Positions 56,801 to 63,536 of a stretch of 64,000 nucleotides of DNA are shown piece by piece; position 1 is the first letter of the stretch, and each line of letters starts with the position of its first letter. Both the position numbers and the translations under genes were made by a program. The DNA lies in the NCBI GenBank assembly GCA_905221605.1, contig CAJNDS010000037.1, positions 174,531 to 238,530 of the forward strand, given 5' to 3'. The notes under the pieces are model-generated. The model saw only the letters and a program-made list of their open reading frames with translations, was not told the DNA's origin and made no database searches. This DNA comes from Symbiodinium natans. Its lineage: Eukaryota > Sar > Dinophyceae > Suessiales > Symbiodiniaceae.

Positions 56801-57410
56801 CTACAAGCTGGTGCCCATCGACTTCAAGGACCTTATCCTGATCGCTTACGGCGACTCTGGCTGGGCGAATGCTCCTGGTGGCAAATCTCAAGGCGGATTG
56901 GTCATTGCTGCGACGCACCGCGCTGCTCTTTCGAAACCGCAGCCAGCATCATTGCTGGAGTGGAAGAGCTTTCGGCATCAGCGAGTTCTCAGGAGCACCT
57001 TGGCGGCGGAAGCTGCTTCGCTGGACAGAGCTGAAGACTCCGGGAACTTCTTGGCCACGATGTTGTCAGAGCTCATCGATGGCCAGTTCAGCTCAACTAC
57101 GCGCGAGGTGCCGCTTGTAGAAGTAGTGCCAGTAACCGATGCTCGTAGTTTATGGGACGCCATACATCGGCTCTCGACAAATTTTCAAGAAAAGAGAGTC
57201 GAAATCAGCATTGCTGCCTTGCGACAGCAGTGCCGTGGCCTGCGTTGGGTACCAACAGAGGTACAAGTAGCAGACAGCTTGACGAAGCGCTCAAGAGCGC
57301 TGAGGGATCGTTTTCGTTTGTGGATGGGAGACCCTTGGATTACCCTAGTCGACAGCAGGTCCCCTGATGATATCACTGCACCATCCCAAACGAATGCGGC
57401 CTGGAGATAA
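47805..57410 (+). CDS. Ty1/copia gag-pol polyprotein with extra domains
   Basis: A 3201-codon frame. A likelier start is Met31 at 47895 (MYFDDDLLDF), because the first ATG lies within the LTR and the leader would cross the primer site. Gag-like region: ~133-296. Zinc knuckle: C517, C520, H525, C530 (CX2CX4HX4C), preceded by a Lys/Gly-rich tract. Aspartic protease: D613-T-G. Main frame at ~764-1070 looks non-native (see overlapping ORF). Methyltransferase-like block: ~1136-1350. Integrase: H1570, H1575, C1603, C1606, then D1633, D1692/D1694 and E1728. Pro/Ser-rich linker with SEPxPL repeats, then CX2C...CX2C at 2206-2226. Oxygenase-like: ~2415-2560. RT: D2762, and D2864-D2865 in HVDDML. RNase H: D3017, E3069, D3112, D3157. 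All catalytic residues are present, and the stop is TAA. Confidence 0.95.
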   Translation: MLCALEVQALLRDRITLVAPSGSAVPEAAIMYFDDDLLDFDLHEGAEGMSAGAAPGDFGDGDAGSGAGANSLSTLQTLSASSRRKRGSRGGVQARQCSARDNSSTGKPAASKRWRSGAIPAPPAFDGDIESDPFCFRHYRRRLSRWVEITREYLPANEQALRALEGLRGEAEIEMEEVDDSRYNVDNGVDILLGDLEASFGAKELFRQGGVIREFESLSRLQGESVASFIRRFRLLERRLQEAHVPAYPEAARVVKLLDALRLDERATSQVLLAAGNRYELRPVLDALKIQYPAGMSLTGIPRSRSDLRGLRGRGGRSTSSSSTSSNRTSRARGTTSRPWRQWNTSWEEGDGEEDEAPWEETWDEADFGDEGQDGNLAAIDEDAEYAEGDPDDVLPEQYEWNENLGDYHIEHHVDVNRGGEDEGISELAAVAQALTVTSQKLAGLVQARGFYNPDSKGGKSKGKNRSKGKGKSKGKGKSSAFRTPGKSAGKGSKSSPKGKGKGDAAVQQQRLKGSLCLGCGSADHWLRDCPTYSVQNAQLASATVDGLVLDAEGAVSTTWMVGVTESEMNPVCAEKNVFELPSLEEFEVKLHKAPSILLQYCQGQNSAYMIADTGCQRQVAGEAWHHQKQCEISPLQHLEYPDSCKFSFGPGEALPSQGRFLYPAALGGHHLVLCVSSVKAQAPALMSRKAFEALGAVPDVYAGTIHFRALACTTKLWLSPCGHLAVRLDEWGPQTFDWPPLEVPEHLPDIIHPSSFESSSSLKVIDCPAKPIPHATAPEMVGALATRAEGPPDLHQPCEEYGVALLGDDSASGIEGLGVAHLRHPKQCNHLADDHGGTSSPGITAGNQVSSKPRDVQASVRTSSLRSSRSSGENMRLVRDAVCAQPGGHSHLGNSKGISVGQDTAQPARARAERPSRSQARTTKFSGKHSIPRLLAALLNLLAGICATTSTSGTTAIELPGAFPGYASPGESSAEDSPTASRDLPHTATEAMAWIGQRPDEHGHGRLQLRPGLGRSIRAGSGGRGESLGGTVGRGGLGLQPRPDGGLGGLPARPEPLAPRSAGGRRGALSALRAPVVLSGSADQPLHLEDRGAFKPKAGLLKRVHGNESAVLRMWNTEARIYLSRTEQARKARVYKVDVIEVYGGQAEITREALRVGLRALQPVDDVYGIHLRTKASYEQLRLLIKKHKPFLVIYEIECKLWSNIQYLNYDVETLKQLRRAQDLAISEMVKTIMEAHQEYGGHFLIENPAHTDFWKHPRLQPLLRVGELRVGHMCRFGLKDKSDTLLKKPTGWLSDLPRLLDQLALQCPGLDQHEHGQILGGDSAASQVYTPQLAKAVIRGLCDSLQEAGDERFAVPEPESTAWISHECSASSLEWLPPGELVSDFTVYFADVNRHESSWMPLLREAEEQLRNKVRPDKVMPISTPFGEQLKALVPWQVHRIQICRTPMQRRLPLEVLQGGATHRGAVLWLSDGSVSIEAEEVRQVLAQSANKFASPVRMAIFFFGVAPASSLNPTEDTKPEAAVATKPQTEIEENDMLKPHQPGFRDISFPGLQAAPKWLLQVMRRLHTNLGHPSTATMVRQLTSAGASDVAIQAARHLRCEVCLRVQPPREPRPAKPTLPRRFNDRLDLDVLWLKDIRGKTHGYLSQVDDATCYHVLNYLHNRSEEEVMKLLINGWFAFFGPPDEMLLDSDGSFRGYRFETLQAQCAVKVRYAPADAHYQMGRAERHGQAIKYIVQRLVSQFAPVGAQELNVLVTLAAAAKNNLMRRAGSSPAQWVYGRNHKIPGALLSSGGNVESCQLHTDSERLRHIEQVRTQSMMLYHQFESDNALRTALLRKPRPARGPFEIGQKIAYYRLRNSADGEGTLEGYRQGVVVAIDGSTLWIRNTRGRLISASKEQVRSVGGEEEWWTPSPEDLRLLKNADQDLSDKHSASAAAGPTLGPSTSTLAFRVPEGAVPSELSDLQAVDDLQLALNEPAPLPALDGAGRPLLDASGRPTPSTPAPPMLAPLQMVPATPKAPQTQRSAPGTPRPRSRPRSRTPSRVLDAVPETQALAPPEQTASPSEPKPLSSAEQRASPSEPQPLSSEPRASPSEPQPLTSEQRASSSEPRHSATELRTQSGASASASRQVSQDSSFPRHTSQGTSDLQRGLEQLMEQVSSQGSSRGTKRPPASSLESLDAPATATRRQPPVMSQETDAQALLNFCQECGEQHRVLLDGVSTCSRCSSTRTVSSPMHVLSWFDEVKEREAVEQHFEDYHMLTPGREAEPTSIPEDNEFTTFEATANAVCATFPKFHRPLQRLDVLRRHGRAEAYKVGWDGSPSEMQPYFVSNAYLTAAHYFGDHSSPQASLPLDGPDVGPSSSANLVATEKLPASEILAQQLCERKDFKPETLHQLLDAVKIPKNNRNCFEGNGGGFLLGLYSHGGFSGLTNNTFTNKRLTGYLAQYFRHHGLQGNVTSFYVSRNGRATCHKDSNNLPGSLNWATSVGNYRGGHLWVECKDAKPPPGATYKNINGKKVPGFLVDTRNQVMAFRPECLHEVQPFEGERYSIVAFTSRSFQFCHQGIRRKLRKLGMVTSSTPCTSWQAVVDQWPLERPAWLDAPVSEAYPTRAWRPPADGETMAMDTSGEEGDDASGVEPPSRAQRQALKKELPWQAMSEQEVPQFIQAVLDEWSEWKKWSSCRPLYVDVNKIDPALILKSRVCFRWKPRGDGTFKPKARIVIAGYKDPHLPLLSRDSPVLSRAGLQCILQWATSLRVPLWTGDCKSAFLQGTADTERPTAIFMRAPADPVSKQAVEEWNHSGLLYKLSAPVYGQANAPRRWYLHVHQVLSKLGWQPHSLDPCLWLRREIVDGRLTVTAVLGVHVDDMLMACRDGYHHQLDDIHSSFVWGGDWESKDFVFVGRHITQHEDWSLTVDQASYVSEVPITKVAHSPEEKLSSHPDLITEFKSGIGSLQWLAGTSRGDISSDVSLLQKPPAELKVEDLLEVNSVLRYVRATNNACYKLVPIDFKDLILIAYGDSGWANAPGGKSQGGLVIAATHRAALSKPQPASLLEWKSFRHQRVLRSTLAAEAASLDRAEDSGNFLATMLSELIDGQFSSTTREVPLVEVVPVTDARSLWDAIHRLSTNFQEKRVEISIAALRQQCRGLRWVPTEVQVADSLTKRSRALRDRFRLWMGDPWITLVDSRSPDDITAPSQTNAAWR
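47854..47866 (+). promoter_or_regulatory. putative tRNA primer-binding site
   Basis: TGGTAGCGCCGTC begins two bases after the LTR end. TGGTAGC matches the complement of the initiator tRNA-Met 3' end (TGGTAGCAGAGG in many eukaryotes), and the following bases diverge. The host tRNA sequence would settle which primer is used. Confidence 0.55.
50128..51015 (+). CDS. overlapping +1-frame ORF inside gag-pol, zinc-binding-like
   Basis: This 295-codon frame, open from 50095 and ending TGA, lies entirely within gag-pol in the +1 frame. It looks more protein-like than the main frame over the same DNA. It has a hydrophobic N-terminal half, then C83-x-H85 and C102-x2-C105 (ICDLCGTRYV), a Pro/Arg-rich linker, and an acidic Trp-rich tail (DWDFNLDQMEGSED). 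The acidic Trp-rich style resembles the Gag linker near 48840-48930. The main frame there is low-complexity Gly/Ser/Arg-rich. Possible explanations are programmed frameshifting, compensating indels that moved the reading frame, true dual coding, or a chance open frame. Confidence 0.5.
   Translation: MPPPPKWLVRWRHVLKGLLTFINHVKNMVLLYSATTLRPALKDSVLRIFGIPSSATTLLTTTAALAAQASLQGTKYLRSPETCKHQSGLRAYGAAGVRVRICDLCGTRYVLNRAGTAILATPKASPSAKTPLNLPEHVLNDLRGHKQGQQSSAASTQSQGSLPRFSTSSRGFAPRPRPQVPRRSNSPELSQAMPPRAKAQPKTRPQPPEISLTQQRRQWRGSDSDRMSTGTGVYNSDLDWAEAYVPDPEDEENHWEEQWGEEDWDFNLDQMEGSEDSQLDPNHLRPDLPEEEEEL
51210..51860 (+). other. methyltransferase-like Rossmann block of the polyprotein
   Basis: Residues ~1136-1350 contain VDVIEVYGGQAEITREALRV, resembling the glycine-rich SAM-binding motif I of cytosine-5 methyltransferases. 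Next is EIECKLWS, with C1200 where such enzymes have the catalytic Pro-Cys, and then FLIENPAH (E1248, N1249, P1250), resembling the ENV motif. The Pro-to-Glu change before C1200 casts doubt on activity. Cytosine methyltransferases have been reported inside retrotransposons of dinoflagellates and some algae, which supports the comparison, but the assignment here is inference from motifs. Confidence 0.5.
55040..55490 (+). other. 2OG-Fe(II) oxygenase-like domain of the polyprotein
   Basis: Residues ~2412-2562 show the double-stranded beta-helix signature: H2471-K-D2473 (HxD), then H2538 about 65 residues later, and R2547 nine residues after that in GERYSIVAF. HxD...H binds Fe(II), and the Arg would bind the 2-oxoglutarate C5 carboxylate. 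GGHLWVE and FRPECLHEV fit the surrounding strands. The family includes prolyl hydroxylases and AlkB-type nucleic-acid demethylases; the substrate cannot be read from sequence. It sits between integrase and RT, an unusual position for any retroelement. Confidence 0.65.
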
Positions 57411-57428
57411 ACGGGCATTTAAAATATT

Positions 57429-57434
57429 GAGGAG
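57429..57434 (+). promoter_or_regulatory. putative short polypurine tract
   Basis: GAGGAG lies directly before the 3' LTR, where the plus-strand primer is expected. It is short and preceded by AT-rich sequence, so the assignment rests mainly on position. Confidence 0.4.
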
Positions 57435-57587
57435 TGCTAAATCAGCATTCCGTTGAAGGTGCCACGTTGTATCTCGCCGCTCCATGACGGCTACAGGGGA
57501 AGGGACTGCGCAGCTTAGAGCCAAAAGAGTAGCTGCCTTTTGCTATGTGCGCTGGAGGTCCAGGCTCTGCTACGGGATAGAATCACA
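57435..57587 (+). repeat. 3' LTR, 153 bp
   Basis: Identical to 47700-47852. It begins TGCTAAATC 24 bases after the gag-pol stop. Confidence 0.97.
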
Positions 57588-57592
57588 ACTAC
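57588..57592. repeat. target-site duplication, right copy (ACTAC)
   Basis: Exact match to 47695-47699. Confidence 0.95.
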
Positions 57593-57692
57593 AACCAGCA
57601 GTGAAAGCCCAAAACCCCGAAACAAAAAAAGGTTTTAGATGACCTCAATCAGACCATGTAGTCCCAGAAAGCAACCAGATGAGATATGGCGC

Positions 57693-57742
57693 CCTAACTG
57701 AGTAGTTAGGTGCCAACCCCATACCTGTAGCTGCGGCTACAG
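57693..57742. repeat. two adjacent hairpins downstream of the retrotransposon
   Basis: CCTAACT/AGTTAGG (57693-57699 and 57704-57710) and CTGTAGC/GCTACAG (57725-57731 and 57736-57742) are perfect 7-bp stems with 4-nt loops, 14 nt apart. They lie within the MEI2-like intron. Function is unknown. Confidence 0.5.
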
Positions 57743-59299
57743 TCACTTGACGCTGCTCTGCTCCCAGGCAGTGATCCTTGGGACGTTTCATATGACTACT
57801 CCGCACTTGCGTAGATAGAGATCATCCCGGGGCCTTTCCACCAACATCCCAGACGTGCGTTGGGTTCAAGAAAACTGTTCTCCATACGGTCCTTGTCTTC
57901 GTCGCTGCTCGTAAACGCAGCTTGCGACTCAAGTTCAAGGGGGTTAAGGCACCGTCTGCAGCGGTTTTCTTTAAAACTGACGACGGGCTTACCTGCTTTC
58001 TACGCATCCCGATTCATGAGCTCAGTTCTTCTTTCTCGGATCAGACGTTCAGGATGTGGAGCCGGCAACCATCCAGGCTGCACCTTGGACCCACGTGTCT
58101 GCAATCTCAGATCTTCACTGCTTGTGTGAGGACGATGACACCGCAACACGCCCAAGGGCTCACCGCCTTATAGAAGGGTCTTGAGAAACTCGCAATGTGT
58201 TTTTCGGCTGCATGCTTAGCTTCAGTCCGTCGTGCCTGACGAAACTTGGGTCGAACTGGGACCACAGACAGCTGCTCAGGGCAATGTCATTGCTGCTCCT
58301 TTCCTTTTGGCCTCAGTCAGACAAGCGAGTGTGGTTCGCTCATCGCCGAAGTCAGAGGGTGGCCTCCGGAATTTTCGGGGAAGTTCTCCACGCGCGCACA
58401 GCCGTTTATTTCCTTCTCGAGGCAAACGTGAATCGAGCATAGGTGTGTGACCTCACGTGCCCTGTCGATCAAGGTGTCGACTTTGACTCCACAAAGTGTT
58501 GTCCAGGCTGAAACAATTGCTGGGTCAATTCCACAACGCATCTCAAAGTGGTGGATGGAGCTGTTGACGTATCCCCCGAACTCAGCACTAAAACTCAAAA
58601 TAATCCAGTACCCGCATTCCCCCACCGTCGGCGCGCTAGCTTAAGAAGGTTTAGTTAGCATTAGATCCTGGCCTCACCAGTCCCAATGACCACAGCAATC
58701 CTTTCCTGGGTTTTGAGATGCAAGACGATGTCCTCACAGCCCACCCTTGTCCAATCCCGGCAGCTGGCGCTGCCTTGTTCCATGGCAAGCCCATGGAGCA
58801 GTCACATCGTAGCAATAGTTTTAACCATCTTTACCCTTTTTCTGTACTTGGCCAAGCGCGTCCAGTAGTCATGCCGAGGGTATTTGGGTGCCAACATCCG
58901 CTTCGTGACTGCGGTGTTGGCTCAAGGAAAAGTGCGACAAGCCTCTTTGTGCATGCTGTGAACTTGTCCCACTATTGTTGGTATCCTGCTCTCGCCTGGG
59001 TCCCGTTGCACCATGTGTTGCCTCGTTCAACACCATGTGTTGAATTACCTCGTCCAAACCACCAAGACGCCCTTCTCCTGTTGTTCAGGGTGCCCCATCC
59101 CGTTGCCCGTTGTCCAAGTCGTGTTCCTATCGGTCTCAACTGCATCGCTTGTTATTCGACCCGCGCGCGCCTCCTCGAGCGATACTTCTACAGGCATCTA
59201 CGATTCCTCGCCACTTTTAAGCTCAGAACCAAGTTGTGAAAATCGTGTGGCCATTATTTTGGGGGAAATGTGGCGCAGGCCTCACCTACATGAAGTGAA

Positions 59300-59600
59300 A
59301 CAACAATAGACAAAAGGAGACAAGGACTCTGGGAACCTAGCCAAGGCCACACATATGACGGGAGACAGAGGCACATGAACGCAGACAAAGGGACAGCGGA
59401 TGAGGGGAGATCGAAGGAAACCATGGGGACAAGGGCTCCAAGAACCCGGCAAAGGCCACTCAGTAATGGAAACAAAAGGAGAGAAAGGTAGACAAGGACG
59501 CGAGCAACCCGGCAAAGGCTGCCCACATGAGCCAAAGAAAGACACAGGGAGACCGGGATTGCAGGAGTGCAGCAAAGACCACCGGCATGATGAGAAATGG
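59300..59600 (+). repeat. degenerate ~60-bp minisatellite
   Basis: Units share GACAAGG, then AACCCGGCAAAGGCCAC, then an ATGA or GGAGA-like segment. They recur at about 59308, 59366, 59428, 59490 and 59550. The sequence is purine-rich and contributes no gene. Confidence 0.6.
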
Positions 59601-60239
59601 ATTTAGACCAGGGGACAGGGGCGACATGCAAAGAAGAAGCAGCGAACGTGATGTATGCTTGATTGACGAGCTAGCAATGTCCTGACAACACAGAGTAGTA
59701 TGATCAAGAGTTCGGACGGACGCAATGTTGCATGTTGACATCGGCTTGGGTTGTGCATGATGCGAAACAGGAGAATGGTGTAGCTGCTTTCTAAAGGGCT
59801 GACGAGGAGGGTTGCTTGATTCGGACACCAGAGACAAAATAACACCAGCTTCAAGAGAGCCGAACATTGCACGCTCCCAGACAACGGCTCCAGAGACCAG
59901 CGCTGGAAAATCACATTTTGCAGACCACCTGACATCCAACCGCTCAACCCTGCACAGCGATGGAGATCCCAAGCTGGAAGAACGGGTAACGCACCGTGGT
60001 AGAGCCACTGTTCTTCTGCAGTTTGGAGGACTTTGAGCCGGACTCATCAGGGAACAAGACGTGAACATGGCACATCCTGCAAATCCGAGAATGAGAATCC
60101 AAAGAGAACAAGGCATAACAAGGCACGTAACATGCCCACCTTTCACGTCGCGTAGAGCTGTGAGCAGCGCTTTCATGCTCTTGAGAAAGAAAAGACACAA
60201 TGCCCAAAAATCAGATTCTGCTCTGTACAGACGTGTCAG

Positions 60240-60304
60240 GTGTGGTGCCCTCGTTTTGGAGGGCTTTCGATGGCTTCAGCAGCTGGAGCTTGCCCAGCAA
60301 GAAG
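60240..60304 (+). CDS. MEI2-like RRM protein, exon C
   Basis: Together with the last base of exon B it encodes GVVPSFWRAFDGFSSWSLPSKK. This matches the MEI2 RRM segment that in plants reads IPFYEAFNGKKWEKFNSEK. The acceptor is GTGTCAG and the donor is AAG|GTACCT, a canonical GT in phase 0. Finding it beyond the retrotransposon, in the right order and strand, is the main evidence that the element lies in an intron rather than at the end of the gene. Confidence 0.8.
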
Positions 60305-60359
60305 GTACCTGAATTCCTGCAAGCATGAGGTTTTTTTGTACGAACTCCACGCATTGCAG
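60305..60359 (+). other. intron C-D of the MEI2-like gene, GT-AG, 55 bp
   Basis: Very short. It begins GTACCT and ends CGCATTGCAG. Phase 0 on both sides, supported by the continuity of the RRM sequence across it. Confidence 0.72.
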
Positions 60360-60393
60360 GTTTGCTACATCAGCTGGAGTGGCCCTCATCAAG
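60360..60393 (+). CDS. MEI2-like RRM protein, exon D
   Basis: Only 34 nt, encoding VCYISWSGPHQ plus one base. It corresponds to the strand following the SEKVA position of plant MEI2-like RRMs. The donor is CAAG|GCCAGG. A GT alternative lies five bases downstream (CCAG|GTTCAG) but would put exon E out of frame. The GC donor gives HQGLEAHIERYRNSP, matching the family pattern. Confidence 0.72.
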
Positions 60394-61958
60394 GCCAGGT
60401 TCAGGTGTGTGCTTTGATGTGCTTTGGAACCATGCAGAGTCCAAATTAGCAAAAGATGTGAAGTTGCGGCGAGAGAAGTCGAAGTTCCCAAGATCAGGTT
60501 CGGGCTTACAGGATTTACGCCACAGAGTTACACTTTGTCATCATGCCAGGCTTGTGGATGCAGGACATTGAAAGAGCAACACAAGCAGCATCAGAATGGC
60601 TCGATGGGAAACATGGTGTCCAACAGCACCAGCTCTACGCTTCCACACCATTTCATGCTGCATGGTTGTCGTCTTGTGCATGCGCTTACATCTTCCGCAC
60701 AGGACAGTTCAAAAGAAAGACAAACAATACGTCGAACCTTGGAAGAAGTAGGATCGAATGGCCAGGCAATGCAAAGTGATGCAAAGAGGAAGAGGAGGAG
60801 TGAGGAGTTTCCGTCGGACTTATGCGCTTTGCACAGGTAGGCGAGAATTCTTCTCACAGGAAGAAGGCAACCCAAAGCGGCGCGTCAAATATTTGTTGGC
60901 TTCGATCAGCCTCATCCTCAAACCAGGCAACGTCATGCATTGCAGCCCCGAGGGATTTGCGCGTGTCATGTTGGCGTTGGAGACCGGAGCATGTGAAAAC
61001 TTTCTGCGCGTCGCGTTCGCCTCACAATCACCACTGCCACCAAGGGAGTTGCGTTCGCATGCGCAAGCAACACTGCACACAGAGACGTTTTCCACACCTG
61101 CGAGCCTGCAATTCCCTGAAACAGGCCAAAACCCTCGGGGCAGGCGACGTTAGCTGGAACTAGCCCATGTCTTAGCCATGCTCCCCCCTTCGGACAAGCA
61201 AGTAAGGATGCTGTGCTTCCCGGAAGAGGTGGAAGGCACAAGTTTATGTAAGTCCAACAAAGGAGCCGGAGACGGAACTTCGGCATACTCTGCGGGATTC
61301 TCTGGCGTGGACTCTGGGATTCTCTGTGGGATCGGGGTTCTTCGAGGCTGTACTCGAGAGAGATTCTCTGGAGCGGGAGACCCGGGCCACGAGACCGGGG
61401 GAAAGAAAATGAAACCCTCCGCCGGAGACCGGGTGAGGCTGACTATCCAGGAGAATGGCTGACTTAAAGCCCACACTGAGGGTGGGGACCGCTACAGGTA
61501 GCGAGCGGTGACGTATCGGGTCTGGCGTGTTTGCACATGAGCACCATTTTAAGCGATTTTAAGCGTTGTCATAGATGCTTGTCAAACCACAGCTTCGCAG
61601 AACGTCCTGTGCAAACAGTTCATCGAGCTTGCTGGTTAGGCCGCCTCGATCGTCACATGACTAGTACGAACCAAGTACGAGATTACTTACCCTGATTGCA
61701 TCATAGCTTCAACACACTGGTCATTTGCTGAAAAAGATTCGGTTGCTTACTCTTCAGCCATCCGCCATACAAGGCCCACCAGAAGTTACAAAGCTTATTT
61801 CAGGAGCGTAGGTGCTAGAAGATTGTTGCGGGTATCGCAACATTCCCATGCCAAGATCTTCGTGCATAATGGCAGAGTCGATGATACGGACACCCTCGCA
61901 AAAGGAAACCCAAGCCCCAAGCCCCAAGCCCCAAGTCCCAAACTTTTGCAACCTGCAG
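60394..61958 (+). other. intron D-E of the MEI2-like gene, GC-AG, 1565 bp
   Basis: Begins GCCAGG and ends AACCTGCAG. It includes a small TTCTCTGG-type repeat patch at about 61290-61375, related to the minisatellite at 42595-42975. Otherwise featureless. Confidence 0.65.
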
Positions 61959-62020
61959 GGCTCGAAGCACACATTGAACGCTACCGCAATAGCCCAGCTA
62001 CTTGGCAGGGTGATTCATAG
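61959..62020 (+). CDS. MEI2-like RRM protein, exon E (C-terminal part)
   Basis: With the last base of exon D it encodes GLEAHIERYRNSP, the conserved end of the MEI2-type RRM (plant counterpart ALIAHFQNSSLM). Read through, it continues ATWQGDS and stops at TAG (62018-62020). Alternatively the exon ends after SP at 61996, before GCTACT (a GC donor), and joins AG|GTCATGCATGG at 62188. That would give SP followed by VMHGEV, closer to the family ending SPVMHE. Which end is used cannot be decided from sequence alone. Confidence 0.68.
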
Positions 62021-62187
62021 CAGCAATGTTCATGCCAGCTCTTTTGCTATCGAGGCCACTACATCGTTCCATACTTGTCTAAACTTACATCGATGAACAT
62101 GCTTGATGGCATTTTTGGGACATGTGCCGAAGCCTGACCATGTCAGCACGAGCGCACTTGCACAGCGAATCGGCCCTTCCATGTGAG

Positions 62188-62219
62188 GTCATGCATGGTG
62201 AAGTCTGGCGCTTACAGCA
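62188..62219 (+). CDS. possible further exon F of the MEI2-like gene
   Basis: GTC ATG CAT follows an AG at 62186-62187. It would supply the Val-Met-His that normally follows Asn-Ser-Pro in many MEI2-type RRMs. The downstream limit is unknown: the frame stays open for about 23 codons, and an internal GTGAAG could act as a donor. This is a motif-based suggestion only. Confidence 0.25.
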
Positions 62220-62220
62220 T

Positions 62221-63536
62221 GCAGACTCTGTGTTGAGAAACTGCCATGGCCAGGGTTGATGTCTGAGGGATATCGCTGAATCTTTGCATGTCGCGCCGCA
62301 GTGCTGGCCTGAAAAAATCCGAGGTGTATGTAGCGTGGCCTTCAGCCCCCTGAAAGCGACGGTGAGAAGCCTCATGAAAGCAGGGGGTGAAACGTTATGA
62401 CAAAAAGCTAAGCGTGACCACTCATGTTGGACGACGGCCAAGAATCTGGCCACGGGATGGTCTCGTAGCCACCATTGGCTAGGACCATTGGCAAGGGGGA
62501 GGTTGTCAGTTTTTGGATTCCAAGCGCCTTCCGTCGGCTAGGAGAGTGTTTTCGAACAATTGGCTAGCCCCTGAAAGAAGTTAGTTGCAAGAATTTTGCA
62601 GCAGTTGCAGAAGCCCAAACCAGCAACTTGCAGCCTTCAGAGTATGATGACAGAGATGGTCAGACCGGGCAGGTTGCCATAAGGCATAAGACAAGTATTG
62701 CAAGAGCGGTGCAATAGCAGCACAGAGGCAGAAGATCCGACCATGGGCACTTAGTCTTTGACTTTGTAAGGTCGGCGATGAATGTAAGCCGCTCATCTTC
62801 CGAGATGCTTGGACTGACTGTAGTTGCGGGTTGGGTCCAAGCTTCTTTGGTTGCAAAAAATATATCAGTGCAAGACATGCCTGGGACTATTCGATTTGAT
62901 TGCTCTGCATGCTGCGCCCTGCAAAGTCAACTCAGGAGGGGGTGCGAGCAGAGTTTCCACCACCGACGAAGTCCATCCGACCTCCCCGTGCCGCTGAACA
63001 GCAAAGTTGGGGGCGCCGCGAAGTCTCCATGACAGGCATACGAAACACGTCCCTACTGCAGACGTTTGCTGCCACCTTACATGGCAGCCAAATAGCTTGA
63101 AAGCAGCAGTTGAAAAACAAAAAGCCACTTCAACGTTTCAAAGCAAGCAAGGGAACATTTTAACCTGGCTGCAAAGGTCCGCAAGCGCTTGGAGACTGGA
63201 GCAAATCCACCGCGCGCCAACATCAAGAGCCAGGTGCGACGCACGAGATAGGGGGGTTGAGACTAAGGCTGACTAAGACATGAGTGCAAGCTGCACCATG
63301 TCCATTACAGCAGCAAGAGACTTCGTCAGCAATTTTGACTCAATCAATCTTCGTAGACCCTGACAAGAAGCCATGTAGTTCACCAATGTCTTTCTCTGGC
63401 GCTGAGTTGATGATCATTGCTGTCAAGTTGCATGCAAGACTTGGGCGGGGAGCCGTTCAATTCACACTTTCTCTATCCTCCTTCTCACCTTGGTTCGAGC
63501 ATCCATTTCCGATTATGTGCTTGAACTGAAGCTCAC
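62221..63536. other. non-coding stretch, no gene recognised
   Basis: Unique sequence downstream of the MEI2-like exons. Short ORFs on both strands, none with motifs. Further 3' exons or the untranslated region of the gene could be here. Confidence 0.4.

Larger units (their letters stand above)
47700..57587 (+). mobile_element. complete Ty1/copia LTR retrotransposon, 9888 bp
   Basis: Two identical 153-bp LTRs (TG...CA) flank a single gag-pol frame of 3201 codons. A perfect 5-bp duplication (ACTAC) brackets the element. Domain order is Gag, CCHC knuckle, protease, integrase, reverse transcriptase, RNase H. Integrase preceding RT identifies Ty1/copia. It is almost twice the usual 5-6 kb for copia because of extra domains: a zinc-binding region in an overlapping frame, a methyltransferase-like block and an oxygenase-like domain. 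Identical LTRs and an intact frame indicate a very recent insertion. It lies in the sense orientation within an intron of the MEI2-like gene. Confidence 0.97.
46776..60239 (+). other. 13.5-kb GC-AG intron of the MEI2-like gene, hosting a copia element
   Basis: Inferred from the exon B to exon C join. The donor is GATCCAG|GCTCGA and the acceptor GTGTCAG|GTGTGG. It contains the complete Ty1/copia element at 47700-57587 in the same orientation, leaving about 3.6 kb of intron without it. GC-AG introns are known to be common in dinoflagellates. The remainder holds a degenerate minisatellite at 59300-59600 and two small hairpins. The ORFs at 47058-47618 and 58718-59239 have no recognised function. 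Confidence 0.68.

Noticed and set aside
58917-58926. TTGGCTCAAG, matching the last ten bases of the dinoflagellate spliced leader
   Set aside because: The preceding bases do not match the leader. A 10-base match is not very unlikely by chance in 64 kb on two strands, and it lies in an intron.
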